Shown: positions 55,411 through 63,844, counted from the stretch's first letter. The stretch is 64,000 bases of DNA from Methylobacterium sp. NMS14P (GCF_028583545.1 NZ_CP087106.1:806001-870000), one strand, 5' to 3'. A program made the numbers and translations. The notes: a model not told the origin generated them from the letters alone.

Positions 55411-56823
55411 ATGACCAGCCCGCGCACCCTCTACGACAAGATCTGGGACGACCACGTCGTCGATGTCCAGCCGGACGGCTCCAGCCTCCTCTACATCGAC
55501 CGGCACCTCGTCCACGAAGTGACGAGCCCGCAGGCGTTCGAGGGTCTCCGCGTGGCCGGCCGCAAGGTGCGCCACCCGGAGAAGACGCTCGCCGTCGTCG
55601 ACCACAACGTCCAGACCTCGGACCGCTCGCAGGGCATCGAGGATCCGGAGAGCCGCACGCAGCTCGAGGCGCTCGCCGAGAACGTGCGCGACTTCGGCAT
55701 CGAGTTCTACGACGCCCTCGACCGGCGCCAGGGCATCGTCCACATCATCGGCCCCGAGCAGGGCTTCACGCTGCCCGGCCAGACGATCGTGTGCGGCGAT
55801 TCGCACACCTCGACGCACGGCGCCTTCGGGGCGCTGGCCCACGGCATCGGAACCTCTGAGGTGGAGCACGTGCTCGCCACCCAGACGCTGGTGCAGCGCA
55901 AGGCCCGGAACATGCGCGTCTCCGTCGACGGCACGCTGCCGCCCGGCGTGACCGCGAAGGACATCATCCTGGCGATCATCGGCGAGATCGGGACCGCCGG
56001 CGGCACCGGCCACGTCATCGAGTATGCCGGCGAGGCGATCCGCGCGCTCTCAATGGAGGGCCGGATGACGATCTGCAACATGTCGATCGAGGGCGGTGCC
56101 CGCGCCGGCATGGTCGCCCCCGACGCGACGACCTTCGCCTACGTGAAGGACCGCCCGAAGGCGCCGAAGGGCGCGGCCTACGACGCGGCCCGCCGCTACT
56201 GGGAGAGCCTCGTCACCGATGAAGGCGCCTACTTCGACCGCGAGGTGCGCCTCGACGCCGCCAACCTGCCGCCGATCGTCAGCTGGGGTACGAGTCCCGA
56301 GGATGTGATCTCGATCCAGGGCCGCATCCCGGACCCGTCCGAGATCGCCGACGAGAACAAGCGGCAGTCGAAGGAGAAGGCGCTCGCCTATATGGGCCTG
56401 ACTCCGGGGACCCGGATCACCGACATCACCCTGGACCGGATCTTCATCGGCTCCTGCACCAACGGCCGCATCGAGGACCTGCGCGAGGTCGCCCGGGTCG
56501 TCGGGGACCGGAAGGTCCACGACGGCGTCTCGGCGATGATCGTGCCGGGCTCCGGCCTCGTGAAGGCGCAGGCGGAGGCCGAGGGTCTCGACAAGATCCT
56601 GAAGGCGGCGGGCTTCGACTGGCGCGAGCCGGGCTGCTCGATGTGCCTCGGCATGAACCCGGACAAGCTGCGTCCGGGCGAGCGCTGCGCGTCGACGTCG
56701 AACCGCAACTTCGAGGGCCGCCAGGGTCCGCGCGGGCGCACGCACCTCGTGTCCCCGGCCATGGCGGCCGCCGCGGCGGTGGCCGGACACTTCGTCGACA
56801 TCCGGGAGTGGCCGCAGGGCTGA
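55411..56823 (+). CDS. leuC: 3-isopropylmalate dehydratase large subunit
   Basis: 470-residue aconitase-family protein that isomerises 2- to 3-isopropylmalate in leucine synthesis. [40 protein letters not shown] and [15 protein letters not shown] carry the three Fe-S cluster cysteines; NRNFEGRQG is the C-terminal signature. The ATG at [15 protein letters not shown] was chosen. leuD is not adjacent. It precedes tRNA-Leu(CAG). Confidence 0.96.
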   Translation: MTSPRTLYDKIWDDHVVDVQPDGSSLLYIDRHLVHEVTSPQAFEGLRVAGRKVRHPEKTLAVVDHNVQTSDRSQGIEDPESRTQLEALAENVRDFGIEFYDALDRRQGIVHIIGPEQGFTLPGQTIVCGDSHTSTHGAFGALAHGIGTSEVEHVLATQTLVQRKARNMRVSVDGTLPPGVTAKDIILAIIGEIGTAGGTGHVIEYAGEAIRALSMEGRMTICNMSIEGGARAGMVAPDATTFAYVKDRPKAPKGAAYDAARRYWESLVTDEGAYFDREVRLDAANLPPIVSWGTSPEDVISIQGRIPDPSEIADENKRQSKEKALAYMGLTPGTRITDITLDRIFIGSCTNGRIEDLREVARVVGDRKVHDGVSAMIVPGSGLVKAQAEAEGLDKILKAAGFDWREPGCSMCLGMNPDKLRPGERCASTSNRNFEGRQGPRGRTHLVSPAMAAAAAVAGHFVDIREWPQG

Positions 56824-56890
56824 AATCCCGATTGACGCCGGCGGCTCCGTTGCCTAAACGGAGCCGTCGCCGGCCGATGGCCGGCGGCGA

Positions 56891-56975
56891 GCCCAGGTGG
56901 CGGAATTGGTAGACGCGCTGGTTTCAGGTACCAGTCTCGCGAGAGGTGAAGGTTCGAGTCCTTTCCTGGGCACCA
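56891..56975 (+). tRNA. tRNA-Leu (anticodon CAG)
   Basis: 85 nt including an encoded CCA end. The acceptor stem GCCCAGG pairs with CCTGGGC; the D arm contains TGGTAG; the anticodon stem CTGGT/ACCAG encloses loop TTCAGGT, giving anticodon CAG (decodes CUG). The long variable arm and T arm (GGTTCGAGTCC) confirm a type II tRNA-Leu. Confidence 0.95.
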
Positions 56976-56988
56976 AATGCCTGACAGC

Positions 56989-57021
56989 AGCCCGCCAACG
57001 CATTGGCGGGCTTTGTTGTTT
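56989..57021 (+). terminator. Terminator of tRNA-Leu
   Basis: AGCCCGCCAA (56989-56998) pairs with TTGGCGGGCT (57003-57012) around a 4-base loop, followed by TTGTTGTTT. It begins 14 bases after the CCA end. Confidence 0.85.
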
Positions 57022-57546
57022 CTAGGGGCCGAGAATCCCGGACCGTTCCCTTCGGCGCGATCGGCCACACGGAGTTGCCCCGCTCGTGCCGGACTTCGAC
57101 TCGACGTGCCATAAAACTCATCCGTTCCGTTGGCGGCGCGCGCGCGGGCGCTGGATGCTTACCTGACGCGCGCGTGCCGAGGATCGGGCGCGGGGAAGCA
57201 GTTGTCCGTCGAACGAGACGCTCGAGGGCGTGGCCTGCCGGCCTGCGCGCGAATCGTGCTGGCGACGGTCGGACGGGCGGAGCGGCGAGGGGACCCGGCC
57301 GATCCGACAGGCCGTCTCGGGCTCGGGCGGGCCGCCGTCCGACCCGGAGACTGGAACCGCGCCGCCATCCCGCGCGTAGACCGAGCCTCGACATTCCCCC
57401 AGCGAGATCACCTCGAACCGCCCGGCCCCGGCCGCGGCGGTTTTTTCGTGCCCGGCGCCTCGCTGGCGCAGTGCTCGCGACGACGCGACGTCCGTCCAGG
57501 GATCCACTCAGCTCCGCCGACCTCGCCCCGCGCGGAGCTCTCTCGA
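57022..57546. other. Interval downstream of tRNA-Leu, no credible gene
   Basis: 525 bases. The open frames here are Arg-rich on the plus strand, and I do not trust the minus-strand one at 57118-57507. A strong terminator-like hairpin with a T6 tract lies at 57417-57446 with no gene before it. Confidence 0.5.
57417..57446 (+). terminator. Orphan intrinsic terminator
   Basis: ACCGCC (57417-57422) pairs with GGCGGT (57436-57441), extended inside by CGGCC/GGCCG with a one-base bulge, followed by a run of T up to 57446. It is the best U-tract in this region, but no gene ends just upstream on the plus strand, so it may end an unrecognised small RNA. Confidence 0.6.
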
Positions 57547-57681
57547 TCAGGCTGCGGTGACGCGACGGTAGCTCGCCGCGAATGCCTCGGCCTCCTCGTG
57601 CGTCAGATCGGTGACCACCAGCCCCGGCGCGTAGACCGTCCAGCGGCCGTCGTTGTCCTCCGACATCCGGATCTCGACCAC
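57547..57681 (-). CDS. 44-residue small protein
   Basis: Starts at GTG with AGGAGG eight bases before it. The peptide (MVEIRMSEDNDGRW then TVYAPGLVVTDLTHEEAEAF) ends AASYRRVTAA. Codon third positions are nearly all G/C, the profile of real genes here. It could be a DNA- or protein-binding micro-protein, but no function is recognised. An internal ATG six codons in is possible. Confidence 0.6.
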   Translation of the reverse strand: MVEIRMSEDNDGRWTVYAPGLVVTDLTHEEAEAFAASYRRVTAA

Positions 57682-58006
57682 CGCGGACCTCCTCGATTGC
57701 GAGTAGAAGCTCGTGATGAGACTGACGAATTCTTGCGCGGGATCAATACCTCTTAAGTTGCTGGCGCTCGGGGCCCCGGTGCGGAGGCGCGTGGCGGCAT
57801 CCGCGGATAGCCGCAGTCCGTCGGCGCGGGCCTCCTCTCGCCCGGAATCCCCGAGCGGGACCGCCGGTCACCGGCATGGGCACGGCGCGGTAACCGCCGC
57901 CGGCTATTCTGTCCGCGAGCCAAGTTGCGTATCGGCTCGGCTCACTCGCTGGTGAGATCAGGCGCTCCCCCGCCCCGTGAGCAGATCGGGGCGGGGCCGA
58001 GCGGGC
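57682..58006. other. Gene-free interval with a hairpin
   Basis: 325 bases without a credible gene. A 10-bp hairpin CCCCGCCCCG (57968-57977) and CGGGGCGGGG (57987-57996) lies just past the stop of the frameshifted gene on the minus strand. Confidence 0.5.
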
Positions 58007-58308
58007 CTACCGGCCGAGTGACGGGCCGCCCGACGAGCCGCCGGTGCCGGGCGGCCCGCTGGTTGGGGTGCCGCCGATGTTGACGCCCGGCGTTGTGCCT
58101 GGGATCGGCGAGTTACTCGGATTGGCCTCATACCCTGAGTTGATCGGGCTCGGCCCGAGATCCCGATCCCCACGGGGCCCGCGCCTCCGGTCGTCGCCGG
58201 CGGTGCGACCCCGGTATTTCCTGCGCCGCCCGTCACCGTCTGCGCCGAGACTGGCCCGGCGAGGGCAACCGATAAGGCACCGGCGAGCGCCGCGAGCGTG
58301 CGCGTCAT
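58007..58308 (-). pseudogene. Frameshifted small secreted Gly/Pro-rich protein
   Basis: Reads MTRTLAALAGALSVALAGPV as a signal peptide, then TVTGGAGNTGVAPPATTGG. Near 58160 the natural continuation (GPSPINSGYEANPSN, ending GGPSLGR) is in another frame. One missing base around 58155-58170 would restore a protein of about 100 residues. In the current frame the sequence becomes Arg-rich. It may be a real one-base deletion or a sequencing error. Confidence 0.6.
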
Positions 58309-58733
58309 GAAGTCGTCCCTGCGATTGCTGTCGCACCGGAATGGCTGGGACCGAGCCAAGTTCTGCGATGGGCGCGTCCATCACCCGCGAGCAGCTCGCC
58401 AGCCCGCGGCCTCCGCCTCGTCCTCGCCGCATCACATGCGCTCGCCTGAGCCCGTGTGGGTCACGGTCAGCTGCTCGCGCGACGTCCAGCCTCTCAGCCA
58501 GACCATACCGTGGTCCTGCCGGCACGGCGCATTTCCATCCGAAACGCGCGGCACGGCGAGCACGGGGTCGGAGCGCATGGCGGCGGACCGATCGGGCCGA
58601 AGTCAGTGTCTACGCAGTCAGACCCTCAGATTTACGCTGTGTATACCTCATTCGCAGGTTTCATTGGGGCAGCACTGCGCTAAAGACGGCGCTGGCGATT
58701 TGGAAGTCAGTCGCCATCAGCGATGACTCAGAC

Positions 58734-58763
58734 AGCCCGGCTCAGCGAGCCGGGCTTCTCTTT
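58734..58763 (+). terminator. Orphan terminator 1
   Basis: AGCCCGGCTC (58734-58743) and GAGCCGGGCT (58747-58756), perfect 10-bp stem with AGC loop, then TCTCTTT. No recognised gene precedes it on the plus strand. Confidence 0.7.
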
Positions 58764-58830
58764 GCCTGCCGGCACGATACGATCCGGGCGGATCTAGTCC
58801 TTTCGGCTCCCACGGCCCGGATCCGAAGAC

Positions 58831-58866
58831 GCCCGCCCGGTTCGGCGCACTGGCGGGCTTTTCTTC
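58831..58866 (+). terminator. Orphan terminator 2
   Basis: GCCCGCC (58831-58837) and GGCGGGC (58852-58858) with a 14-base loop, followed by TTTTCTTC. It lies 68 bases after orphan terminator 1; between them a GATCCGGGC/GCCCGGATC inverted repeat could form another stem. Confidence 0.55.
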
Positions 58867-58952
58867 GGCCTAGCTGGAACCTGCAGGACGCGACGAGCTT
58901 GTCGCTCGACCCCGCAGCGTCTCAATATTCGAGTCGGAGACCGGAGAGATCG

Positions 58953-59048
58953 ATGCACGTCGAAGCCATCTTCGCTGCTGCCTTACTTGCCGGCTTCGTC
59001 GAGTTTGCGTGCCTCTGCGAAGAGGCGCCGATGTCTTCCGACGACTAA
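58953..59048 (+). CDS. 31-residue small protein
   Basis: MHVEAIFAAALLAGFVEFAC then LCEEAPMSSDD. A hydrophobic stretch of about 16 residues precedes an acidic tail, and a GGAGAG site lies about five bases before the ATG. Plausible membrane-bound micro-protein; function unknown. Confidence 0.45.
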   Translation: MHVEAIFAAALLAGFVEFACLCEEAPMSSDD

Positions 59049-59313
59049 GCGACAGGTGTCGCGCCTCGAAAGACGCTGCTGAGAGCGTGCGCCCCCGGCG
59101 GTGCGGCGCGTGACCTTCCGAGTTCGAGGCCGCGACTGTTCCCCGGGCCTCGGCTTGGCCCCTGAGCTTCACATGCCGGCTCGCGCCTGCGCTCCATGCC
59201 GACTCCGTCCGATGGCACGGGCCGTTTCGTGCGCGGATAGCTGACACAGGGAAATTCAGGCTCGCGCCTATCGTCCGATCCTAGACCATCGCCGGCACAT
59301 CGATCCGGGCCGT

Positions 59314-59602
59314 AGAGCCGTTCCCGATCGGATCGGGACGGGGGTGATCGCCGAGCCCGTACCGAACGGGGCACGGGTCCCCACTCCCATGCGGGAGAGG
59401 TTGGCTCTCGCAGAGGGCCGGGTGAGGGATCGGGTTCATCCGGACGAGGCGTGCCCTGTCGGGACCCCGAGGGCGCGCCTTCACCGGATCCTTCCCGATC
59501 CTGACCTCAGCCCTCTCCCGCACGGGAGAGGGGCTCGGCGCGGCTGCCGAGACCGAGGACGCCGTCCTTCCCGACCGTTGCAACACGATCGGGAACGGCT
59601 CT
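59314..59602. repeat. Dispersed intergenic repeat, full copy (copy B)
   Basis: 289 bases bounded by perfect 17-base inverted ends: AGAGCCGTTCCCGATCG at 59314-59330 and its reverse complement at 59586-59602. It contains two CTCCC...GGGAG palindromes (about 59382-59397 and 59515-59532). A shorter copy lies at 37467-37620. No transposase is encoded, so it resembles a MITE or large palindromic unit. It ends 15 bases from the GFA stop codon. Confidence 0.78.
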
Positions 59603-59617
59603 CGCAGCTGAGAGAGA

Positions 59618-60073
59618 TCAGTCGCTTCGGCTCGCGAATTCCGCGAGCAACGCCGGGAATTGCTCCGGGACCGGAAACCTCTCGAAGCTATGAACGGCGG
59701 GCGTCCGCGCCCAAGGCAGCCTCTCGCTCGTGTAGGTCTCGATGAAGGGATGATAGGAGCGTACGTCGTCCAGCAGCGTCGAGCGCACGTTGACCATCTC
59801 GTCCATTGCCGGCGGGCGGGTGAACATCCAACTCATGCAGTGTGGGCAGAAGAAGTGGCGCAGCGCCCCGTGGAGGCCGCCGATGGCGGGCTCGCCCATC
59901 GTCACCTCGAAGCCGTTCGTGGGATAGAACGTGCTGAGCGAGAAGGCGCTGGCGGTCATGCGTTGGCAGCCGGTGCAATGGCAGGCGCTCGTGATCAGGG
60001 CCTTGGCGCTGATCCGGAAGCGAACCCGACCGCACCGGCACCCTCCTTCCTGAACGGTCGGTTCGCTCGTCAT
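59618..60073 (-). CDS. GFA (glutathione-dependent formaldehyde-activating)/CENP-V-like protein
   Basis: 151 residues. Zinc-binding Cys pattern GGCRCGRVRF, ACHCTGCQRMTASAF and FFCPHCMSWMF, the GFA/CENP-V fold. The founding member Gfa joins formaldehyde to glutathione, an attractive role in a methylotroph, but most homologues have no proven activity. Lone gene; the dispersed repeat copy B follows its stop. Confidence 0.87.
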   Translation of the reverse strand: MTSEPTVQEGGCRCGRVRFRISAKALITSACHCTGCQRMTASAFSLSTFYPTNGFEVTMGEPAIGGLHGALRHFFCPHCMSWMFTRPPAMDEMVNVRSTLLDDVRSYHPFIETYTSERLPWARTPAVHSFERFPVPEQFPALLAEFASRSD

Positions 60074-60252
60074 TCCTCTCCGTACTCCCGGTTCCTCACC
60101 GCTCCCGCGCTGGCGAAGGTGCGATCCGTGCTCATGGGCTGACAGACCCTAGAGCTCTCGCCTGCCCGCGGACACCGGCATGCCGTCACCCCGCCCGCCG
60201 CCTCGAGGCGCGATCGGAGCGAGCACCCGCCCGGGCGAGCCGCGCGTGAGCG

Positions 60253-60468
60253 CTACAGCCAGCGCTCGTCGAGGTCGGTGGCGTTTCGGTCCGCGACGGG
60301 CTGGGTCTCGTCACCCTCGGCGAACACCACCACGTCGCCGGGTCCGACATCGCGGGTCGCGTAGAAGTCCCAGCGCCGGTGGATCACGCGCGGGCCGCCG
60401 AAGATCCGGTACGCGTTCCAGTACCGGTCGTCCCGGAAGCCGACGTAATGGACGCAGCGGGTCGCCAT
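60253..60468 (-). CDS. Small hypothetical protein, third gene of the DCC operon
   Basis: 71 residues, rich in aromatic and charged residues (FRDDRYWNAYRIFGGPRVIHRRWDFYATRDVGPGDVVVF). No signal peptide. It starts four bases after the DCC gene stop, so it is co-transcribed. It looks like a small beta-rich protein; function unknown. Confidence 0.6.
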   Translation of the reverse strand: MATRCVHYVGFRDDRYWNAYRIFGGPRVIHRRWDFYATRDVGPGDVVVFAEGDETQPVADRNATDLDERWL

Positions 60469-60472
60469 CGGC

Positions 60473-60874
60473 TCACCGCTGGCGTGCCATCAGCCGGGCC
60501 AGGCGCGGCCGCAGCGGCAGCGACAGGCGATAGGCCAGCTCGGCGAGCGCGAGCACCGGCCGCGCGCCCAGGACGCGCAGGTCGACCAAGCGGCCGAGCC
60601 AGTGCCAGCCGGGCAGGGTCCGCCAGAGGCGGGCGAACGCGGCCGCGCCGGAGATCAGCCGCCCGTCCGCGGTCCGGACATGGAAGCGGCGCAGGGCTTG
60701 GTCCCGGTCGAGATCCGCGCCGAGCGCCGGCTCGGGCGCCCCGCGCCCGACATCGACAAACGCGAGCCGGTCCGCGCCGGCGCACCGGCGATAATGGTCG
60801 ATCTCGGCGCGGCACAGCGGGCAGCCGCCGTCGTAGTAGACGCTGAGCGGCCCGTCGGAGCGATCGTCGGCCAT
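60473..60874 (-). CDS. DCC-family thiol-disulfide oxidoreductase (DUF393)
   Basis: 133 residues. The DCC motif YYDGGCPLCRAEIDHYRR has the CxxC pair, followed by FVDVGRGAPEPALGADLDRDQALRRFHVRTADGRLISGAAAFARLWRTLPGW, the standard family pattern. Probably a cytoplasmic thioredoxin-like reductase; the partner is not known. The ATG at MADDRSDGPL was preferred. Middle gene of a three-gene minus-strand operon. Confidence 0.85.
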   Translation of the reverse strand: MADDRSDGPLSVYYDGGCPLCRAEIDHYRRCAGADRLAFVDVGRGAPEPALGADLDRDQALRRFHVRTADGRLISGAAAFARLWRTLPGWHWLGRLVDLRVLGARPVLALAELAYRLSLPLRPRLARLMARQR

Positions 60875-60896
60875 GGGCGCGCCGGTGCGCACGGCC

Positions 60897-61349
60897 TCAG
60901 TTCGCGGGCGGGCTCAGGACCAGCTTGCCCTTGAAGGGCGCGTCGGCGTTGCGCGTGCTGGTGCAGGCGTACTCCTCCTGCCCGGCCTTCATCGTTCGCA
61001 GGCGCAGCGTCCCCTTGCCGTTCTGCTTGACCGTGTAGCCCTTCTCGCTGGCGACATGCACGAGGTCGCCGTCGGCGTGCAGCACGAGGCCGTTCTCGAA
61101 CTGCCCCGGCGCAGTGATCGTCACCGGCGCGTCGGCGCTGCTCACGATGTTCAGCGCGACGTTGGTGTCGGCCGGAAGCTTGAGCTCGGCCGGGGCGCAG
61201 ACCGGCTTGCCGTCCTTGAGGCTGATCGTCAGTTCCACGGGCGGCATCGCGTCTGTGGCAGGCGGCGGCAGGGGCTTGCCCTGAGCGAGAGCCGGTCCTG
61301 CGGCCAGGAGAGCCAGGAGCGTCGCCGATCCGCGCGCGAGTGTCAGCAT
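60897..61349 (-). CDS. Secreted beta-rich (cupredoxin-like) protein
   Basis: 150 residues. Signal peptide ends near residue 23 (GPALAQ). The mature part alternates short beta strands (LTISLKDGKPVCAPAELKLPADTNVALNIVSSADAPVTITAPG ... TLRLRTMKAGQEEYACTST) and has a Cys pair. The strand order suggests a cupredoxin-like sandwich, but the usual His/Met copper ligands are not clear. It starts the operon with the DCC gene, 22 bases upstream of it. Confidence 0.6.
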   Translation of the reverse strand: MLTLARGSATLLALLAAGPALAQGKPLPPPATDAMPPVELTISLKDGKPVCAPAELKLPADTNVALNIVSSADAPVTITAPGQFENGLVLHADGDLVHVASEKGYTVKQNGKGTLRLRTMKAGQEEYACTSTRNADAPFKGKLVLSPPAN

Positions 61350-61603
61350 GTGGAGTCAGTCCCGGTTGGAGGTCGGCCTGGAGGTCGGCGCACGCCGCCG
61401 CGCACTCCGCCGGGAAAGGCGGTGCGGCCGGCGACGTTCCCGGGCGCAACGCCGCACCCGCGCAGATGCGAACGACCCCGGCCGCGACGCGATGCTGCCC
61501 GCGCCCGCGGGCGCGGTGACCCTGCCGCCGGATCAGCCGGCATATCCCCGAACGCGGCGCGGGGTATAAGGACCCGCTTCGGTTCTCGGGGAGGTCGATT
61601 CAC

Positions 61604-62659
61604 GTGCGGTCCGGTTCAAGGCTCTCCGAACGCTGGTTCACGCTGGCGCTCTGGCTCGTCGCGCTGGTCTTCGCGTGGTTCCTGATCGGGTTGGGATCGC
61701 TGGTCGTCGGCGATCTGCCGCAGGTGGAGCACCGCTACACCCTCGACCAGTTCCTCGACACCGACCAGGGCACGGCGTCGGCCGAGGCCCTGAAGCAGAT
61801 CCGCCGCGAGCAGGACGACAATCGCCGGCAGGTCGAGCAGGATCAGCTCGCCCTCGAGGCGGCGCAGTCCGCCTCCGAGGGCGCGCGCGAGACCTTCGCC
61901 AACTGGCTGAAGACCCGGGACGCCACCCAGCGGGTCGACCAGGATCCCGGGCTCATCGCGCGCACCCAGCAGCTCGACGCGCTCAAGGCCGCCGAGCGCG
62001 CCATCGAGGAGCGGCTCGCGGCCCTGGCGCGGACGGGGCTCGACCTGTCGGAGCGCGAGGCCGCGCAGCTGCGCGTGGACACCGATCTGCGGGCCGCGGC
62101 CCAGACGCGCCTCGACGCGGCCGAGCGCGGCCAGGAACTGCGCGTCTTCGGCTACCGCCTCGCCCTGACCCTGCCGCTGCTGGCCCTCGCCGGATGGCTC
62201 CTGCTCAAGCGCCGCCGCACCCGCAACTGGCCGTTCGTGTGGGGCTTCGCCTTCGCGGCGGCCTTCGCGTTCTTCGTCGAGCTCGTGCCCTACATGCCGA
62301 GCTACGGCGGCTACGTGCAGTACGGCGTCGGCGTGATCGTCACGCTGGTCGCGGGCCGCGCGGCGATCAACGCGCTGCACGCCTACCGTGCCCGGCAGGC
62401 CCTGGTGGAGGCGCGCCCGGACGCCGAGCGGCGGACCGAGATCGCCACCGACCAGGCGCTGGCGCGCCTCGCCAAGAAGGCGTGCCCCGGCTGCGAGCGG
62501 CCGATCGCCCTCGACGACGCGAGCACGAACTTCTGCCCCCATTGCGGCCTCGGCATCTTCGCGCACTGCCCGTCCTGCGCGCAGCGCAAGAGCACCTTCG
62601 AGCGCTTCTGCCGGGCCTGCGGCACCCGGAGCCCGGATCTCGCGAGCGAGGTGCCCTGA
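61604..62659 (+). CDS. Membrane protein with coiled coil and C-terminal double zinc ribbon
   Basis: 351 residues, GTG start with a GGGGAGG site. One membrane helix at about 13-36, a charged coiled coil at about 55-170, then two or three membrane helices at about 180-255. The cytoplasmic C-terminus has four CxxC pairs (CPGC, CPHC, CPSC, CRAC) between about residues 293 and 343, enough for two zinc ribbons. No defined function. It could be a membrane-tethered regulator or scaffold. Confidence 0.7.
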   Translation: MRSGSRLSERWFTLALWLVALVFAWFLIGLGSLVVGDLPQVEHRYTLDQFLDTDQGTASAEALKQIRREQDDNRRQVEQDQLALEAAQSASEGARETFANWLKTRDATQRVDQDPGLIARTQQLDALKAAERAIEERLAALARTGLDLSEREAAQLRVDTDLRAAAQTRLDAAERGQELRVFGYRLALTLPLLALAGWLLLKRRRTRNWPFVWGFAFAAAFAFFVELVPYMPSYGGYVQYGVGVIVTLVAGRAAINALHAYRARQALVEARPDAERRTEIATDQALARLAKKACPGCERPIALDDASTNFCPHCGLGIFAHCPSCAQRKSTFERFCRACGTRSPDLASEVP

Positions 62660-62678
62660 GGCCGCCCCGGCCTTCGGG

Positions 62679-62708
62679 CCGGGCCGGAGCCCGACGGCTC
62701 CGGCCCGG
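62679..62708. terminator. Bidirectional terminator between convergent genes
   Basis: 13-bp stem (62679-62691 with 62696-62708; core GGCCGGAGCC/GGCTCCGGCC) with a CGAC loop, between the zinc-ribbon gene and the tartrate-dehydrogenase-like gene. Confidence 0.7.
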
Positions 62709-62714
62709 GACCCC

Positions 62715-63794
62715 TCAGGCGTTGTCGCCCCGGATCGCCGCGATGACCGCGTCGGTGACCTGACGGGTCGTCGCCTTGCCGCCGAGGTCCGGCGTGTGCA
62801 GGTTCGGATCCGCGGTGACCCGCTCGACCGCGCGCATCAGCCGGTCGGCCGCCGGCTTCTCGCCGAGGTGCTCCAGCATCTGGCACGCGGTCCAGAAGGT
62901 CGCGACCGGGTTGGCGATGCCCTTTCCGGTGATGTCGAACGCCGAGCCGTGGATCGGCTCGAACATCGACGGGAACGTCCGCTCCGGGTTGATGTTGGCG
63001 GTCGGCGCGATGCCGAGCGACCCGGCGAGCGCCGCCGCGAGGTCCGACAGGATGTCGGCGTGCAGGTTCGTCGCCACGATCGTGTCGAGGGTCTCGGGCT
63101 TCGTCACCATGCGCATCGTCATGGCGTCGACCAGCATCTTGTCCCAGGTCACGTCCGGGAAGTCCTTCGCGACCGCGGCGGCGATCTCGTCCCACATCAC
63201 CATGGCGTGGCGCTGGGCGTTCGACTTGGTGACGACGGTGAGCAGCTTGCGCGGGCGGGATCGGGCGAGCTCGAAGGCGTAGCGGATGATCCGGTCGACG
63301 CCCGAGCGAGTCATCATCGAGACGTCGGTGGCGACCTCGTTGGGATGGCCCTGGTGGACCCGGCCGCCGACGCCCGCGTACTCGCCCTCCGAGTTCTCGC
63401 GCACGATCACCCAGTCGAGCTCCGGACCCGAGACGCCGCGCAGCGGGCTGGTGATGCCCGGCAGGATCCGGGTCGGGCGGACATTGGCGTACTGGTCGAA
63501 GGGCTGGCAGATCGCGAGGCGCAGGCCCCAGAGGGTGATGTGGTCGGGCACGTCCGGCGCGCCCACAGCGCCGAAGAAGATCGCGTCGTGGTTCCGGATC
63601 TGCTCGCGGCCGTCGGCCGGCATCATCACGCCGTGCGTCTTGTAGTAGTCCGAGCCCCAGTCGAAATGGTCGAACCGGAAGGCGAAGGAGCCGGTCTTCT
63701 CGGCCAGCGCGTCGAGCACCTCGATGCCGGCGGCGATGACCTCGACGCCGATGCCGTCCGCCGGAATGGCCGCGATGGTGTAGGTCTTCGTCAT
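62715..63794 (-). CDS. Tartrate/D-malate dehydrogenase-type oxidative decarboxylase
   Basis: 359 residues of the isopropylmalate/isocitrate dehydrogenase family. AIPADGIGVEVIAAG, the VRENSEGEYAGVGGRVHQG stretch typical of tartrate dehydrogenases, TKSNAQRHAMVMWDE, MVDAMTMRMV-like (LVDAMTMRM) and the NAD site EPIHGSAFDITGKGIANPVAT are all present. It probably oxidises tartrate or D-malate with NAD and Mn. The MFS transporter beside it fits a small uptake-and-oxidation unit. Confidence 0.85.
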   Translation of the reverse strand: MTKTYTIAAIPADGIGVEVIAAGIEVLDALAEKTGSFAFRFDHFDWGSDYYKTHGVMMPADGREQIRNHDAIFFGAVGAPDVPDHITLWGLRLAICQPFDQYANVRPTRILPGITSPLRGVSGPELDWVIVRENSEGEYAGVGGRVHQGHPNEVATDVSMMTRSGVDRIIRYAFELARSRPRKLLTVVTKSNAQRHAMVMWDEIAAAVAKDFPDVTWDKMLVDAMTMRMVTKPETLDTIVATNLHADILSDLAAALAGSLGIAPTANINPERTFPSMFEPIHGSAFDITGKGIANPVATFWTACQMLEHLGEKPAADRLMRAVERVTADPNLHTPDLGGKATTRQVTDAVIAAIRGDNA

Positions 63795-63844
63795 GGGATG
63801 TCTCCGTGAGGGTCTTCGAGGGACCGTGAGGGTCTGCGGGAAGT

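Larger units (their letters stand above)
58309..59617. other. 1.3-kb gene-poor stretch
   Basis: Between the frameshifted gene and the GFA gene. It holds two terminator-like hairpins (58734-58763, 58831-58866), one tiny gene (58953-59048) and the full copy of the dispersed repeat (59314-59602). Remaining open frames are Arg/Ser-rich and look non-coding. Confidence 0.6.

Noticed and set aside
57118..57507. 129-codon minus-strand frame after tRNA-Leu
   Set aside because: Some stretches look protein-like, but there is no ribosome site, family motif or sensible end, and it contains the T6 terminator on the other strand.
58341..58952. Long plus-strand frame upstream of the 31-residue gene
   Set aside because: Arg/Ser-rich and crosses two terminator hairpins; only the last 31 codons have a start with a ribosome site.
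56891..59617. Genomic island with attL/attR around tRNA-Leu
   Set aside because: No integrase gene and I found no second copy of the tRNA 3' end in the window, so an island cannot be claimed.
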